Below are positions 1-6,582 of a stretch of 9,789 nucleotides of DNA, piece after piece (the first letter of the stretch is position 1; each line of letters opens with the position of its first letter). Source of the DNA: Desulfobacterales bacterium (GTDB taxonomy: Bacteria; Desulfobacterota; DSM-4660; Desulfatiglandales; Desulfatiglandaceae); assembly GCA_022013615.1 (NCBI GenBank), contig JAKLQB010000626.1, positions 1 to 9,789 on the forward strand, in the 5' to 3' direction. The translations under genes and the position numbers were made by a program. The notes beneath the pieces were generated by a model. That model saw only the letters and a program-made list of their open reading frames with translations. It did not search any database and was not told where the DNA came from.

Positions 1-23
1 GCTTTGCGTTCTCTGCGGTGAAA
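1..23. repeat. Fragment of a dispersed-type repeat at the left window edge
   Basis: The first 23 bases contain CTTTGCGTTCTCTGCGG followed by TGAAA. From general experience this resembles a family of intergenic repeats (phrases such as 'ctttgcg', 'ctctgcgg', 'cacaaagacacaaag') scattered through many environmental bacterial genomes. A related-looking pair lies at 2808-2937. The fragment is cut by the window edge, so its structure cannot be judged, and no database check was possible. Confidence 0.3.
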
Positions 24-26
24 TAG

Positions 27-129
27 AATAGTCAATATTCAATCGTCAATAGTCAATCCAAATGCGTCCCCCATCCCGTTTAATAGTCAATATTCAATCG
101 TCAATAGTCAATCCAAATGCGTCCCCCAT
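27..129. repeat. Two direct 48-bp repeats built from TCAAT heptads
   Basis: Positions 27-74 and 82-129 are identical over 48 bases and are separated by the 7-base spacer CCCGTTT, giving a 55-bp period. Inside each copy are four 7-bp units, AGTCAAT, ATTCAAT, CGTCAAT, AGTCAAT (30-57 and 85-112), followed by CCAAATGCGTCCCCCAT. The repeat is therefore two-level: a heptad microrepeat nested in a larger duplication. No ORF crosses it. It is probably a dispersed intergenic repeat that duplicated by slippage. The spacer is far too short and the copies too few for a CRISPR array. Confidence 0.85.
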
Positions 130-430
130 TTACCCCTTCAGTATTACTAATTCCGTCCCCGGAATCAAGTAGCGATGGAAGTTAAGTCCAATGTCAAGAC
201 CTGACACCTTCAGTACGCTTCGCTAACAAGGAATTTTAATAAGGATGAAATCATTTGTTTGAGGGATTTGCGCTGTTCGTAACCTACCTTAATTGCGGAC
301 GAAATTTGCCATGCTAAAAAAACTTTACCCCAAAAAGCTGAAGTCGCACCCTGAAATATCAGCAACTTAGCGCATCCGCAAGTGATTTTCCGATTTTTCC
401 ACCCCAATTGACGAAATACATCGAAAGTAG
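130..430. other. Non-coding stretch before the transposase, with one small hairpin
   Basis: About 300 bases hold no credible gene. The one clear structure is a hairpin at 150-165: ATTCCG (150-155), loop TCCC, CGGAAT (160-165). Two imperfect echoes, CCTTCAGTA at 136-144 and 208-216, flank part of it. A 65-codon reverse-strand reading (210-407) has no recognisable family and no good ribosome site, so it is not called. The right part of this stretch is probably the left non-coding end of the insertion sequence whose transposase begins at 516. Confidence 0.5.
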
Positions 431-458
431 TTGCTTTGACTACTAAATATTGTATAAT
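431..458 (+). promoter_or_regulatory. Likely promoter of the transposase
   Basis: A perfect -10 hexamer TATAAT lies at 453-458. A -35-like TTGCTT is at 431-436, leaving a 16-base spacer. A better -35 hexamer, TTGACT at 436-441, is only 11 bases upstream of the -10 and so is probably not the partner. Transcription would start near 465, leaving a leader of about 50 bases before the transposase ATG at 516. Confidence 0.5.
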
Positions 459-515
459 GGTCGCAAAGCATCGCAGGATATAGTGTACTGACGGATATTT
501 TACGGAGGCAAAAAC

Positions 516-2000
516 ATGGCGACCATTATCAATCCTTTTCTATTTTCGTGGAATGATGTTGAAGCATGTTCGGATTTAGACCGTTTCTACCTGGTACGTG
601 ATAATCTGCCCGATGAGAAGATGGTGATGGAACTTGAAGATCGGCGTGGCAAGGGGAGGGATGAGTTTCCAGTTCGCGCGATGTGGAATGCGATAATTGC
701 TGGGGTAGTATTTCAGCATGAATCCATTGAATCTTTGATTCGTGAGTTATCCAGGAATCCGGCATTATTAGAAGCGTGTGGATTTGATATTTTGCCGAGA
801 CATAAGAAGCCGGTGGCAGAGCTGAAACGTAATGGGGAAACGGGGCGGATGGAGATCGTATGGTCTGAGGCGGAAGATGCCTATTACTACGTTCCGGACA
901 GTTGGAACTTCTCGAGGTTTTTGAAGAATGTTATAGAACTGGAAGAGAACCAAGGTATGATAAGCAACATGATCCGACAATTGCGTGAAGCTTTAATGGA
1001 GGTACTCCCTGATTTTGGGCGTCATTTAGGTTATGATGGCAAGTCGATTAACAGCTATAGTACAGGCCATAAGAATAGGGACACAGGTGAAGCATCTGAC
1101 ATCGATGCAGATTGGGGCAAACATGAAACCAAAGGAATAGACAGCAAAACCGGTAAGCCGTGGACAAAAATAAAGAGGTGGTTCGGATATGGTCTTCATT
1201 TAATTGCTGATACCCAGTATGAGATTCCGGTAGCCGCTCATGTAACACCAGCCTCGGGCTCGGAACAAACAGAACTGCGGAGCATGATTAAGGAGACGTT
1301 TGACGAAACACCTCAGCTTGGTGAGAGGTGTGATGATTTTGCGGCGGACCGTGGTTTGGACGCTGGTAAAACAAAAGCCTTGTTATTGGACAAATATGGT
1401 ATTCGACCGGTCATCGATATTCGTGAATTGTGGAGAGAAGAGAAGTCCGAGCCGGGATATGATCCCGAGAAACCGATTACGCGTACCCTTTATCCTGACC
1501 GTGTTGATACCATTGTATACACTGAAAAGGGGACAGTTCATTGTATTTGTCCTGCGACAGGAGAACAGCGGGACATGGCATTCTATGGTTTTGAAGCAGA
1601 CCGTAATACCTTGAAATATCGTTGTCCGGCAGCTGTATATGGTTTTGAATGTAAAGGATGTGGAGAATGTTCAGCTTTAGGGAATGTCAATTCGCAGGGT
1701 TACGGTCGAGTCGTCAGAATAAATATCACCAAGGAAGACCGTCGAATTTTCACGCCAATCCCTCATGGCAGTCCGAGTTGGAATCGGGCCTATAATCGTC
1801 GATCGTCTTTGGAGAGAATCAATAGCCGCTTAGATAACGATTTCTGTTTTGAAAAACATTACATACGTGGAAAAGCCAAAATGCAAACGAGGGTTGGTTT
1901 AGCTACCGCAGTAATGATGGCGATGGCCCTTGGCCATGTAAGGGCTGGCCGCATCAAGCAGATGCGTTCCCTTGTGCAGCCAATAGCTCTCGCCGCCTAA
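516..2000 (+). CDS. DDE transposase (IS5/IS1182-like superfamily), intact
   Basis: This 494-aa protein would cut and join the ends of its own insertion sequence. The N-terminal ~100 residues resemble the InsH/DUF772-type domain of IS5/IS1182-like transposases. An RNase H-like catalytic core follows, with the first Asp at D174 (GYDGKS), the second at D278 (AADRG) and the Glu at E433 (SSLERIN, the family's usual Y-x-x-R-x-x-E context). Between D278 and E433 is an insertion with cysteines C343, C345, C370, C379, C382 and C385, which looks like a small metal-binding knuckle. The ATG has a strong Shine-Dalgarno, GGAGG at 504-508, seven bases upstream. No stop or frameshift interrupts the gene and all three catalytic residues are present, so it may be active. 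Exact IS family assignment (IS1182 versus an unclassified ISNCY group) is not possible from sequence reading alone. Confidence 0.9.
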   Translation: MATIINPFLFSWNDVEACSDLDRFYLVRDNLPDEKMVMELEDRRGKGRDEFPVRAMWNAIIAGVVFQHESIESLIRELSRNPALLEACGFDILPRHKKPVAELKRNGETGRMEIVWSEAEDAYYYVPDSWNFSRFLKNVIELEENQGMISNMIRQLREALMEVLPDFGRHLGYDGKSINSYSTGHKNRDTGEASDIDADWGKHETKGIDSKTGKPWTKIKRWFGYGLHLIADTQYEIPVAAHVTPASGSEQTELRSMIKETFDETPQLGERCDDFAADRGLDAGKTKALLLDKYGIRPVIDIRELWREEKSEPGYDPEKPITRTLYPDRVDTIVYTEKGTVHCICPATGEQRDMAFYGFEADRNTLKYRCPAAVYGFECKGCGECSALGNVNSQGYGRVVRINITKEDRRIFTPIPHGSPSWNRAYNRRSSLERINSRLDNDFCFEKHYIRGKAKMQTRVGLATAVMMAMALGHVRAGRIKQMRSLVQPIALAA

Positions 2001-2149
2001 TATAACCTGTAATTTCAGTTAGTTAGAAAATACAGATTTGACTTGAAGGGATTGGTGTGTCCAATTATTGGGTTTTTGGGGCAAATCAGTCCATAAACTC
2101 ATATTTTGCCGCCATTTCGCGCCATCAGGGCTGGTTCCCGTATTTTTCG

Positions 2150-2176
2150 GCCGGCCCGGTGGGCCGCCATGCCGGC
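2150..2176. repeat. GC-rich palindromic patch
   Basis: GCCGGC at 2150-2155 can pair with the same self-complementary GCCGGC at 2171-2176. Alternatively, CGGCCC (2152-2157) pairs with GGGCCG (2161-2166) around a GGT loop. The patch is much richer in G+C than the sequence on either side, as expected of an inserted repeat or a structured element rather than ordinary intergenic DNA. No run of T follows, so it is not a typical intrinsic terminator. Confidence 0.5.
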
Positions 2177-2216
2177 AAAAAGGGGTACAGCGCAAATCCC
2201 TCAATACAGGAAAAAC

Positions 2217-2245
2217 TTGACAGTACCGTCTTATTCTTATACGTT
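2217..2245 (+). promoter_or_regulatory. Possible promoter for the mutase cassette
   Basis: A consensus -35 hexamer TTGACA is at 2217-2222. The -10 is uncertain: TACGTT at 2240-2245 has the ideal 17-base spacing but matches poorly, whereas TATACG at 2238-2243 matches the first four bases but is spaced 15. It lies about 120 bases upstream of the small mutase gene and outside the presumed insertion-sequence end, so it could serve the whole downstream gene set. Confidence 0.35.
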
Positions 2246-2367
2246 AAAAAAGCAATTCCTTATCACCTACTAAAGGGCAAGGAGTTTGTCATTAGGGAAA
2301 TAAAAAATGGTCGTCTAAATACAAATCAATACTCTTTTTAATAACAAGGAGGTAGAGGAGGGGGATT

Positions 2368-2766
2368 ATGATGCCTAAAAAAATAAGGATACTTGTTGCA
2401 AAGCCGGGCCTTGACGGTCATGACAGAGGTGCAAAGGTTATTGCCCATGCCCTGAGGGATGCAGGGATGGAGGTCATCTATTCTGGGCTGCATCAAACTG
2501 TTCCTTCGATAATTAAGACAGCCATTGAAGAGGGAGTGGATGTTATTGGCCTCTCCATAATGTCCGGTGCTCATATCCCGATATCTAAAAAGATTATGGA
2601 GTTGATCAAGAAAGAGGGTTTAGACAATGTAATGGTCGTTGTTGGGGGCGTAATACCAACCAAGGACATCTCCATGTTAAAAGATATTGGTATTTCAGGG
2701 GTCTTTCCAGGCGGAACGCCCTTCAAAGAATCTATTGATTTTATAAAAACAAACCAACAAAATTAG
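2368..2766 (+). CDS. Cobalamin-binding small subunit of a methylmalonyl-CoA-mutase-like acyl-CoA mutase
   Basis: This 132-aa protein is a B12-binding Rossmann-like domain that supplies adenosylcobalamin to a separate catalytic subunit. The motif D16-x-H18-x-x-G21 marks 'base-off/His-on' binding, with H18 as the lower cobalt ligand. K12, four residues before D16, matches the Lys of the Lys-Asp-His relay in methylmalonyl-CoA mutase. The second motif is S63-I-M65, where families usually have S-x-L, and the GG of the third motif is at residues 93-94 (VVVGG). The length is typical of free-standing small subunits in two-gene mutases. A very strong Shine-Dalgarno region (AAGGAGGT at 2346-2353, then GGAGG at 2357-2361) precedes tandem ATGs at 2368 and 2371; the first is chosen, but the second is equally possible. 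The partner gene begins at 3059, unusually far (292 bases) downstream, and small-before-large order is the less familiar arrangement. Confidence 0.93.
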   Translation: MMPKKIRILVAKPGLDGHDRGAKVIAHALRDAGMEVIYSGLHQTVPSIIKTAIEEGVDVIGLSIMSGAHIPISKKIMELIKKEGLDNVMVVVGGVIPTKDISMLKDIGISGVFPGGTPFKESIDFIKTNQQN

Positions 2767-3058
2767 TAGATTATCGGGTTTGCTGAAAAAAAATGTAACT
2801 ATTCAGACACAAAGACACAAAGAGAAGATGAATGTGAATTGAATGCCAGAGTTTTTCCTTAATTTCAATGCATCAAACATTAAAAAGGCTATTAAAAGGA
2901 GTAGTTCTATAATCTTTAGTGGATTTGTGGCTTTGTGATAAAATACTTGGGCAATTACAAAAAGCTTTGATTATAAACCCAGTATGGGCCGTTAGATGGG
3001 ACAAAATCAAAGAATACAATGGTCTCAACAAATATAACAAAAACCACAGGAGTATAAG
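2767..3058. other. Long gap between the two mutase subunit genes
   Basis: The 292 bases hold an inverted-repeat pair (2808-2821 and 2924-2937, entered separately) but no credible gene. A reading of 80 codons from a GTG at 2919 overlaps the start of the large-subunit gene and has no known family. A weak promoter-like pair, TTGGGC (2947-2952) and TATAAA (2972-2977), has a poor 19-base spacing. There is no clear terminator, so read-through from the small to the large subunit gene is plausible. Confidence 0.45.
2808..2937. repeat. Inverted repeat of CACAAAG type between the mutase genes
   Basis: The left arm CACAAAGACACAAA (2808-2821) and the right arm TTTGTGGCTTTGTG (2924-2937) are inverted complements with one mismatch in 14. 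Each arm is itself a near-duplicate of a CACAAA unit. The arms are separated by 102 bases. The pattern resembles small dispersed intergenic repeats or MITE-like remnants known from many bacterial genomes. It probably explains why two genes that normally sit close together are spread apart. It could also form a long-range stem in the transcript. Confidence 0.5.
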
Positions 3059-4687
3059 ATGGGAGTTGCTAAATATATTAAAGATGAAAAAGACAGGGTC
3101 AAGGATGTTATCCTACAATCCGGGATCCATATCAAACCTCTTTACGTTGAAGAAGATCTAAAAAAAATCGGATTTGACTATAAAAAAGACCTTGGGGATT
3201 CCGGAGACTATCCCTTTACAAGGGGCATCCATAAACAGGGTTTCAGAAGCAGGGAATGGACAACAAGGCAATATTCGGGGTTTGGGACCCCGAAAGAAAC
3301 CAATGAGCGCTGGAAATTTCTCATATCTCAGGGGCAAACCGGGCTTAACGTGGCCTTTGATCTTCCTACGCAAATGGGTTATGACTCTGATGATCTAATG
3401 GCAGAGGGTGAGGTCGGCAGAGTAGGTATGGCGGTAGATTCTCTGAAAGATTTTGAGATAGCCTTTAAGGATATCGCCTTAGACAAGATTGGATCAGGCA
3501 TGACTATCAACGCCGTTGCCTCAATTATGGTTGCCATGTATCAGGCGGTTGCGGAAGGATACGGATTTTCAAAGGAACAGATAAGCGCAACACCTCAGAA
3601 TGACATATTAAAGGAGATAATTGCCAGGGGGGCATGGATATTCCCGGTAGAGCCGGCAGTCCGCTTAATAGGGGATGTTATTGAATATTCAGTGAAGGAG
3701 ATGCCGAGGGCAAATCCAGTTAGTGTGTGCGGTTACCATATAAGGGAAGCGGGTGCCACCCCAGTACAAGAAATTGCATACGCTATACAGATTGCAAATG
3801 CATACATCGATAATGTTTTAGAGAGAGGATATGATATTGATGGCTTTGTCGGCAGATTCTCCTTTAACCTTGATGTATTCGGAAACCTATGGGAACAGGT
3901 AGCAAAATTCAGAGCAGCAAGAAAGCTCTGGGCTAAGAATATCAAGGAAAAATATGGCGCAAAGAATCAAAGATCAATGTTCTTAAGAGGTTTATTTGGC
4001 GGAGGCGGAGGAGGCCTTACAAAGGAAGAACCTGAAAATAATATTGTAAGAAGCGCCTATTATGCCCTGGCTGCAGCCTTAAGCGGGGCACAAACCATAG
4101 CTCTTTGCTCTTATGATGAGGCATACACTATTCCAACTCCTCATTCTGCATTGATCTCCCTCAGAACGTTACAGCTTCTAATGGATGAGGTAGGCCTCAG
4201 GGATACAGTTGATCCCTTAGCAGGTTCATATTTCATCGAGACCCTTACCAAACAGATGGAGGAAAAGATTGTTGAGGAAATGGCCAAGATCGATAAGATA
4301 GGGGGAATGGTTAAAGCAGTTTCTGCAGGCTATATCCAGAAAGAAGTCGCCAGGCAGGCCTATGAATTTGAAAGAGGTGTTCAGAGCGGGGAACTAATAA
4401 AGATAGGTGTTAACAAATATACTGGAGGGGAAGAGGGAAAGGTTGAGCTTCACGAGTACAGTGATGAATCAGCAATAGAGCAGATAAAAAGTCTCAAAGA
4501 ATTGAAAAAAACAAGAAACAACAAGGATGTTACCCGAACGCTAAAGGCATTAGAGAGGGCGACTAAGGATAAAGTAAATGTTATGCCATATCTCGTGGAT
4601 TGCTGTAAGGCATATGCCACAGTTGGGGAGATGACTGGTGTCTTTAGAGATATCTTTGGAGAACTTGTGGAGCCGAATATATTTTAG
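3059..4687 (+). CDS. Large catalytic subunit of a divergent adenosylcobalamin-dependent acyl-CoA mutase
   Basis: This 542-aa TIM-barrel protein belongs to the methylmalonyl-CoA mutase family and would move a CoA-thioester group between neighbouring carbons by radical chemistry, using B12 from the small subunit. Length and lack of a B12 domain fit the two-gene type. Conserved positions, using Propionibacterium MutB numbering in brackets by motif alignment: TRG 54-56, Y72 in RQYSGF [Y89], Q180 in PQNDILKE [Q197], R190 [R207], H227 in GYH [H244], E230 [E247] and E354 in YDEA [E370]. Y72 and R190 are the residues that hold the substrate carboxylate in methylmalonyl-CoA mutase (Phe and Gln in isobutyryl-CoA mutase; Ile replaces the Tyr in 2-hydroxyisobutyryl-CoA mutase). 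Unlike typical members, TMY is QGF (60-62), the QTSGWS loop is six glycines (314-319), and the HTN before SxDEA is ALC (348-350). AGGAG at 3048-3052 supports the start. The substrate is unknown; plain methylmalonyl-CoA is possible but not favoured. Confidence 0.92.
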   Translation: MGVAKYIKDEKDRVKDVILQSGIHIKPLYVEEDLKKIGFDYKKDLGDSGDYPFTRGIHKQGFRSREWTTRQYSGFGTPKETNERWKFLISQGQTGLNVAFDLPTQMGYDSDDLMAEGEVGRVGMAVDSLKDFEIAFKDIALDKIGSGMTINAVASIMVAMYQAVAEGYGFSKEQISATPQNDILKEIIARGAWIFPVEPAVRLIGDVIEYSVKEMPRANPVSVCGYHIREAGATPVQEIAYAIQIANAYIDNVLERGYDIDGFVGRFSFNLDVFGNLWEQVAKFRAARKLWAKNIKEKYGAKNQRSMFLRGLFGGGGGGLTKEEPENNIVRSAYYALAAALSGAQTIALCSYDEAYTIPTPHSALISLRTLQLLMDEVGLRDTVDPLAGSYFIETLTKQMEEKIVEEMAKIDKIGGMVKAVSAGYIQKEVARQAYEFERGVQSGELIKIGVNKYTGGEEGKVELHEYSDESAIEQIKSLKELKKTRNNKDVTRTLKALERATKDKVNVMPYLVDCCKAYATVGEMTGVFRDIFGELVEPNIF

Positions 4688-4708
4688 AAAACATTCTATT
4701 TTCTAAAA
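4682..4708 (+). other. AT-rich hairpin overlapping the mutase stop codon
   Basis: TTTTAGAAAA (4682-4691) and TTTTCTAAAA (4699-4708) are a perfect 10-bp inverted repeat around a 7-base loop. The left arm includes the TAG stop of the large mutase gene. With a single G-C pair in ten it is weak and lacks a clean T-run, so it is more likely a minor attenuation or mRNA-end structure than a full terminator. The ligase gene begins 73 bases after the stop. Confidence 0.4.
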
Positions 4709-4760
4709 CATTACTTTATTACTCGAAAATTTAGGGAAACATTATAAAAAAGGTCTAATT

Positions 4761-6287
4761 ATGAATATCGGTGATTGGATAAGGAAATGGGGTGAGCTCT
4801 CACCACAGAAGGTGGCAATCATTGATGATGGCCATGAATTCACCTATAGGGAATTTAATCAAAGATGCAATCAGGTAGCCAATTTTTTCCTCAAAAAAGG
4901 GATAAGTAAGGGGGATAGGGTTGGTGTCCTTTTATACAATTGCCACGAATATATAGAGATCTATTTTGCCTTGGCCAAGGTAGGGGCCATATTAGTCCCT
5001 CTGAACTGGCGAATGGCTCCCCCTGAACTCAGCCATATCTTAAATGATTCTGGAGCAACTTTTTTTTTCTTTGGTGAAGACTTCTTGGATACTGTTCTTT
5101 ACATCAGGGATAACATGAGAGAGGTTAAGAACTATATTTCTTTAGGACAGGAGGATATTCGCTGGGCTGAAAACTACCAGAAGATAGAGGCATGTTCCTC
5201 AAATGAGCCCACCGGCTTTAAGGAACCAGATTGGGAAGATCCCCATATTATTTTGTACACCTCCGGCACAACAGGTTTTCCTAAAGGTGCTGTCCTTTCC
5301 AATAGAAAGACCTTTTTTAATGCCCTAAATGCTAATATATTTTATAGATTAACCCCCCTTGACATCTTCCTAGTTTCCCGTCCTCTTTTTCATTCAGGCG
5401 GCCTGCTTGTTGATACCACGCCCGCACTTTATAAAGGAGCTACGGTAATTTACAAAAGACGTTTTAGTCCCCAAGAATATCTCGAGACTATTGAGAAATA
5501 CAACGTCACCATTATTGAAGCCTCGGCTACTTTTTTGAATTTTATGCTCAAGAAATGTGATTTGAGTCAATATAATTTGAGATTACTGAAGTCCTATTAT
5601 ACTGGCGGTGAGAGGGTATCAACCACTATGCTAAAGGAATATCACAAAATAGGTATCCCTCTAAGTCAGATATTTGGAATGACGGAAACATCTATAGTTA
5701 CCTGGTTATCAACCGATGATGCAGTTAGGAAAATTGGCTCTGTAGGGAAACCTGTGCTTCATGGAGAGGTTAAGATATTAAATTCTGATATGAAACAAAT
5801 AAGCCCTGCGGAAATTGGTGAAATTATGGTCAAAGGACCTATCTTGATGTCAGGTTATTGGAATAGACCTGAAATTACCAGGGAGTTGATGAGCAATGGT
5901 TGGTTTCACACAGGAGACTTGGCAACAATTGACGATGAAGGTTTTATCTATATTGTTGATAGGGAAAAGGATATGTTTATCAGCGGGGGAGAGAACATCT
6001 ATCCAACCGAGGTTGAAAAGATTCTTTTAACAAACCCCCAAATCTGGGATGTAGCTGTCTATGGAGTTCCCGATGAGAAATGGGGCGAAGTGGGCAAGGC
6101 CTCGATAATTTTACAAGACAACACAGAGATGAGTGCCTCTGAGGTCGAGGAATTTTTAAGTGGAAAGATAGGTAAGTACAAAATCCCAAAATATTTTGAA
6201 TTTGTTAATGAATTCCCCAGAACAGCAACCGGCAAGATCCAGAAATATTTGCTAGTTCAAAGATCAAAAAAGAAGAAAACCGAATAA
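4761..6287 (+). CDS. AMP-forming acyl-CoA synthetase (carboxylate-CoA ligase)
   Basis: This 508-aa cytoplasmic enzyme of the ANL superfamily would activate a carboxylic acid with ATP to an acyl-adenylate and then transfer the acyl group to CoA. All core motifs are visible: the phosphate loop YTSGTTGFPKG (166-176), the adenine-binding FGMTET (305-310), FHTGD with the ribose-binding D386 (382-386), the hinge region DREKDMFISGGENIYP (400-415), and PRTATGKIQK with the catalytic lysine K492 (486-495). The length matches short, complete members of the fatty-acyl/aromatic-acyl group, and there is no sign of damage. The tail ends in a lysine-rich RSKKKK. The ribosome site is modest (AAAAAGG at 4747-4753). 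It lies between a B12 acyl-CoA mutase and a TRAP importer, so it probably makes the CoA thioester that the mutase uses. The exact acid cannot be told from motifs; branched-chain, dicarboxylic or aromatic acids are all possible. Confidence 0.94.
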   Translation: MNIGDWIRKWGELSPQKVAIIDDGHEFTYREFNQRCNQVANFFLKKGISKGDRVGVLLYNCHEYIEIYFALAKVGAILVPLNWRMAPPELSHILNDSGATFFFFGEDFLDTVLYIRDNMREVKNYISLGQEDIRWAENYQKIEACSSNEPTGFKEPDWEDPHIILYTSGTTGFPKGAVLSNRKTFFNALNANIFYRLTPLDIFLVSRPLFHSGGLLVDTTPALYKGATVIYKRRFSPQEYLETIEKYNVTIIEASATFLNFMLKKCDLSQYNLRLLKSYYTGGERVSTTMLKEYHKIGIPLSQIFGMTETSIVTWLSTDDAVRKIGSVGKPVLHGEVKILNSDMKQISPAEIGEIMVKGPILMSGYWNRPEITRELMSNGWFHTGDLATIDDEGFIYIVDREKDMFISGGENIYPTEVEKILLTNPQIWDVAVYGVPDEKWGEVGKASIILQDNTEMSASEVEEFLSGKIGKYKIPKYFEFVNEFPRTATGKIQKYLLVQRSKKKKTE

Positions 6288-6361
6288 AAACCTAAAAGTT
6301 TGAACATCGGGAGAGAAGAAACCCCATATGGCTTTGAGATATACAATATCCCCTCTCTTTT

Positions 6362-6452
6362 AAGGAAGCTTTAAACAAAAGCACCTTCCGATGATACTCA
6401 GGTATTCTTGCTTTATTGCCTTATCTGCTTAAAGAAAGCTTAAACCAAAAGG
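6362..6452. repeat. Degenerate direct repeat with a bulged hairpin in its first copy
   Basis: AAGGAAGCTTTAAACAAAAG (6362-6381) recurs imperfectly as AAAGAAAGCTTAAACCAAAA (6431-6450), about 69 bases apart. Both contain AAGCTT and a following AAAC(C)AAAAG. The first copy also folds: GGAAGCTTT (6364-6372) pairs with AAAGC (6378-6382) and TTCC (6386-6389), with a 5-base loop and a 3-base bulge. The two copies could be binding sites for a regulator, or the hairpin could be a weak transcription end after the ligase gene. No T-run follows it. Confidence 0.35.
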
Positions 6453-6527
6453 AGAAAACAAGGCTCAATAGGACCAAAATAATGACCATTGCAAGAAGGG
6501 GGTGGTTCCTATGAAGGTATCATAAAA

Positions 6528-6555
6528 TGTGGATAAATCTGTGTTACTGTATAAA
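6528..6555 (+). promoter_or_regulatory. Weak promoter candidate for the TRAP genes
   Basis: TATAAA at 6550-6555 is a fair -10 hexamer. The only partner at a usable distance is TGTGGA at 6528-6533, a poor -35, with a 16-base spacer. Transcription would start about 20 bases before the binding-protein start codon and only just include its Shine-Dalgarno. Because the -35 is weak, an activator would be needed if this is real. Confidence 0.22.
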
Positions 6556-6582
6556 ACAAATAAAAAAGGGAGGTAAGAAGCT

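Larger units (their letters stand above)
324..2085 (+). mobile_element. Probable insertion sequence around the DDE transposase (ends tentative)
   Basis: A complete transposase gene (516-2000) with its own promoter indicates an insertion sequence. The best candidate for terminal inverted repeats is TTTACCCCAAAAA at 324-336 against the reverse complement of 2073-2085, TTTGCCCCAAAAA: 12 of 13 bases match. That gives an element of about 1.76 kb with a 192-bp left leader and an 85-bp right tail. No target-site duplication is visible outside these ends and the match is short, so the boundaries are a suggestion only; the true ends may lie further in or out. The element is certain as a type but not as an interval. 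Confidence 0.35.
2001..2367. other. Intergenic region between the insertion sequence and the mutase genes
   Basis: This 367-base gap holds the probable right end of the insertion sequence (to about 2085), a GC-rich segment at about 2107-2176 that contrasts with the AT-rich flanks, a possible promoter (2217-2245), and the ribosome site of the small mutase gene. A GTG-initiated 94-codon reading (2057-2341) crosses it, but it spans the presumed IS end and the GC-rich hairpin and has no domain I recognise, so it is not called as a gene. Confidence 0.5.
6288..6582. other. Intergenic region before the TRAP genes
   Basis: The 295 bases hold a bulged hairpin (6364-6389), a degenerate direct repeat (6362-6382 and 6431-6452) and a possible -10 element (6550-6555). 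No ORF here has a supporting ribosome site or recognisable family. The region is long enough to carry separate regulation of the transporter genes, but no operator for a named regulator is recognisable. Confidence 0.45.

Noticed and set aside
27..129. CRISPR array
   Set aside because: There are only two copies with a 7-base spacer, the repeats are low-complexity heptads, and no cas gene is present.
210..407. 65-codon reverse-strand ORF
   Set aside because: No recognisable family and no good ribosome site; it lies in the presumed IS leader.
2057..2341. 94-codon GTG-initiated ORF
   Set aside because: It crosses the presumed IS end and the GC-rich hairpin patch, changes composition midway and has no known domain. 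A weak AAGGGA upstream is not enough to call it.
2919..3161. 80-codon ORF overlapping the large mutase gene
   Set aside because: It runs out of frame into a strongly supported gene and has no family resemblance.
3059..4687. Calling the mutase plain methylmalonyl-CoA mutase for propionate metabolism
   Set aside because: The family is right, but three near-invariant active-site stretches are replaced and the neighbours are a TRAP importer and an acyl-CoA ligase rather than propionyl-CoA carboxylase or an epimerase.
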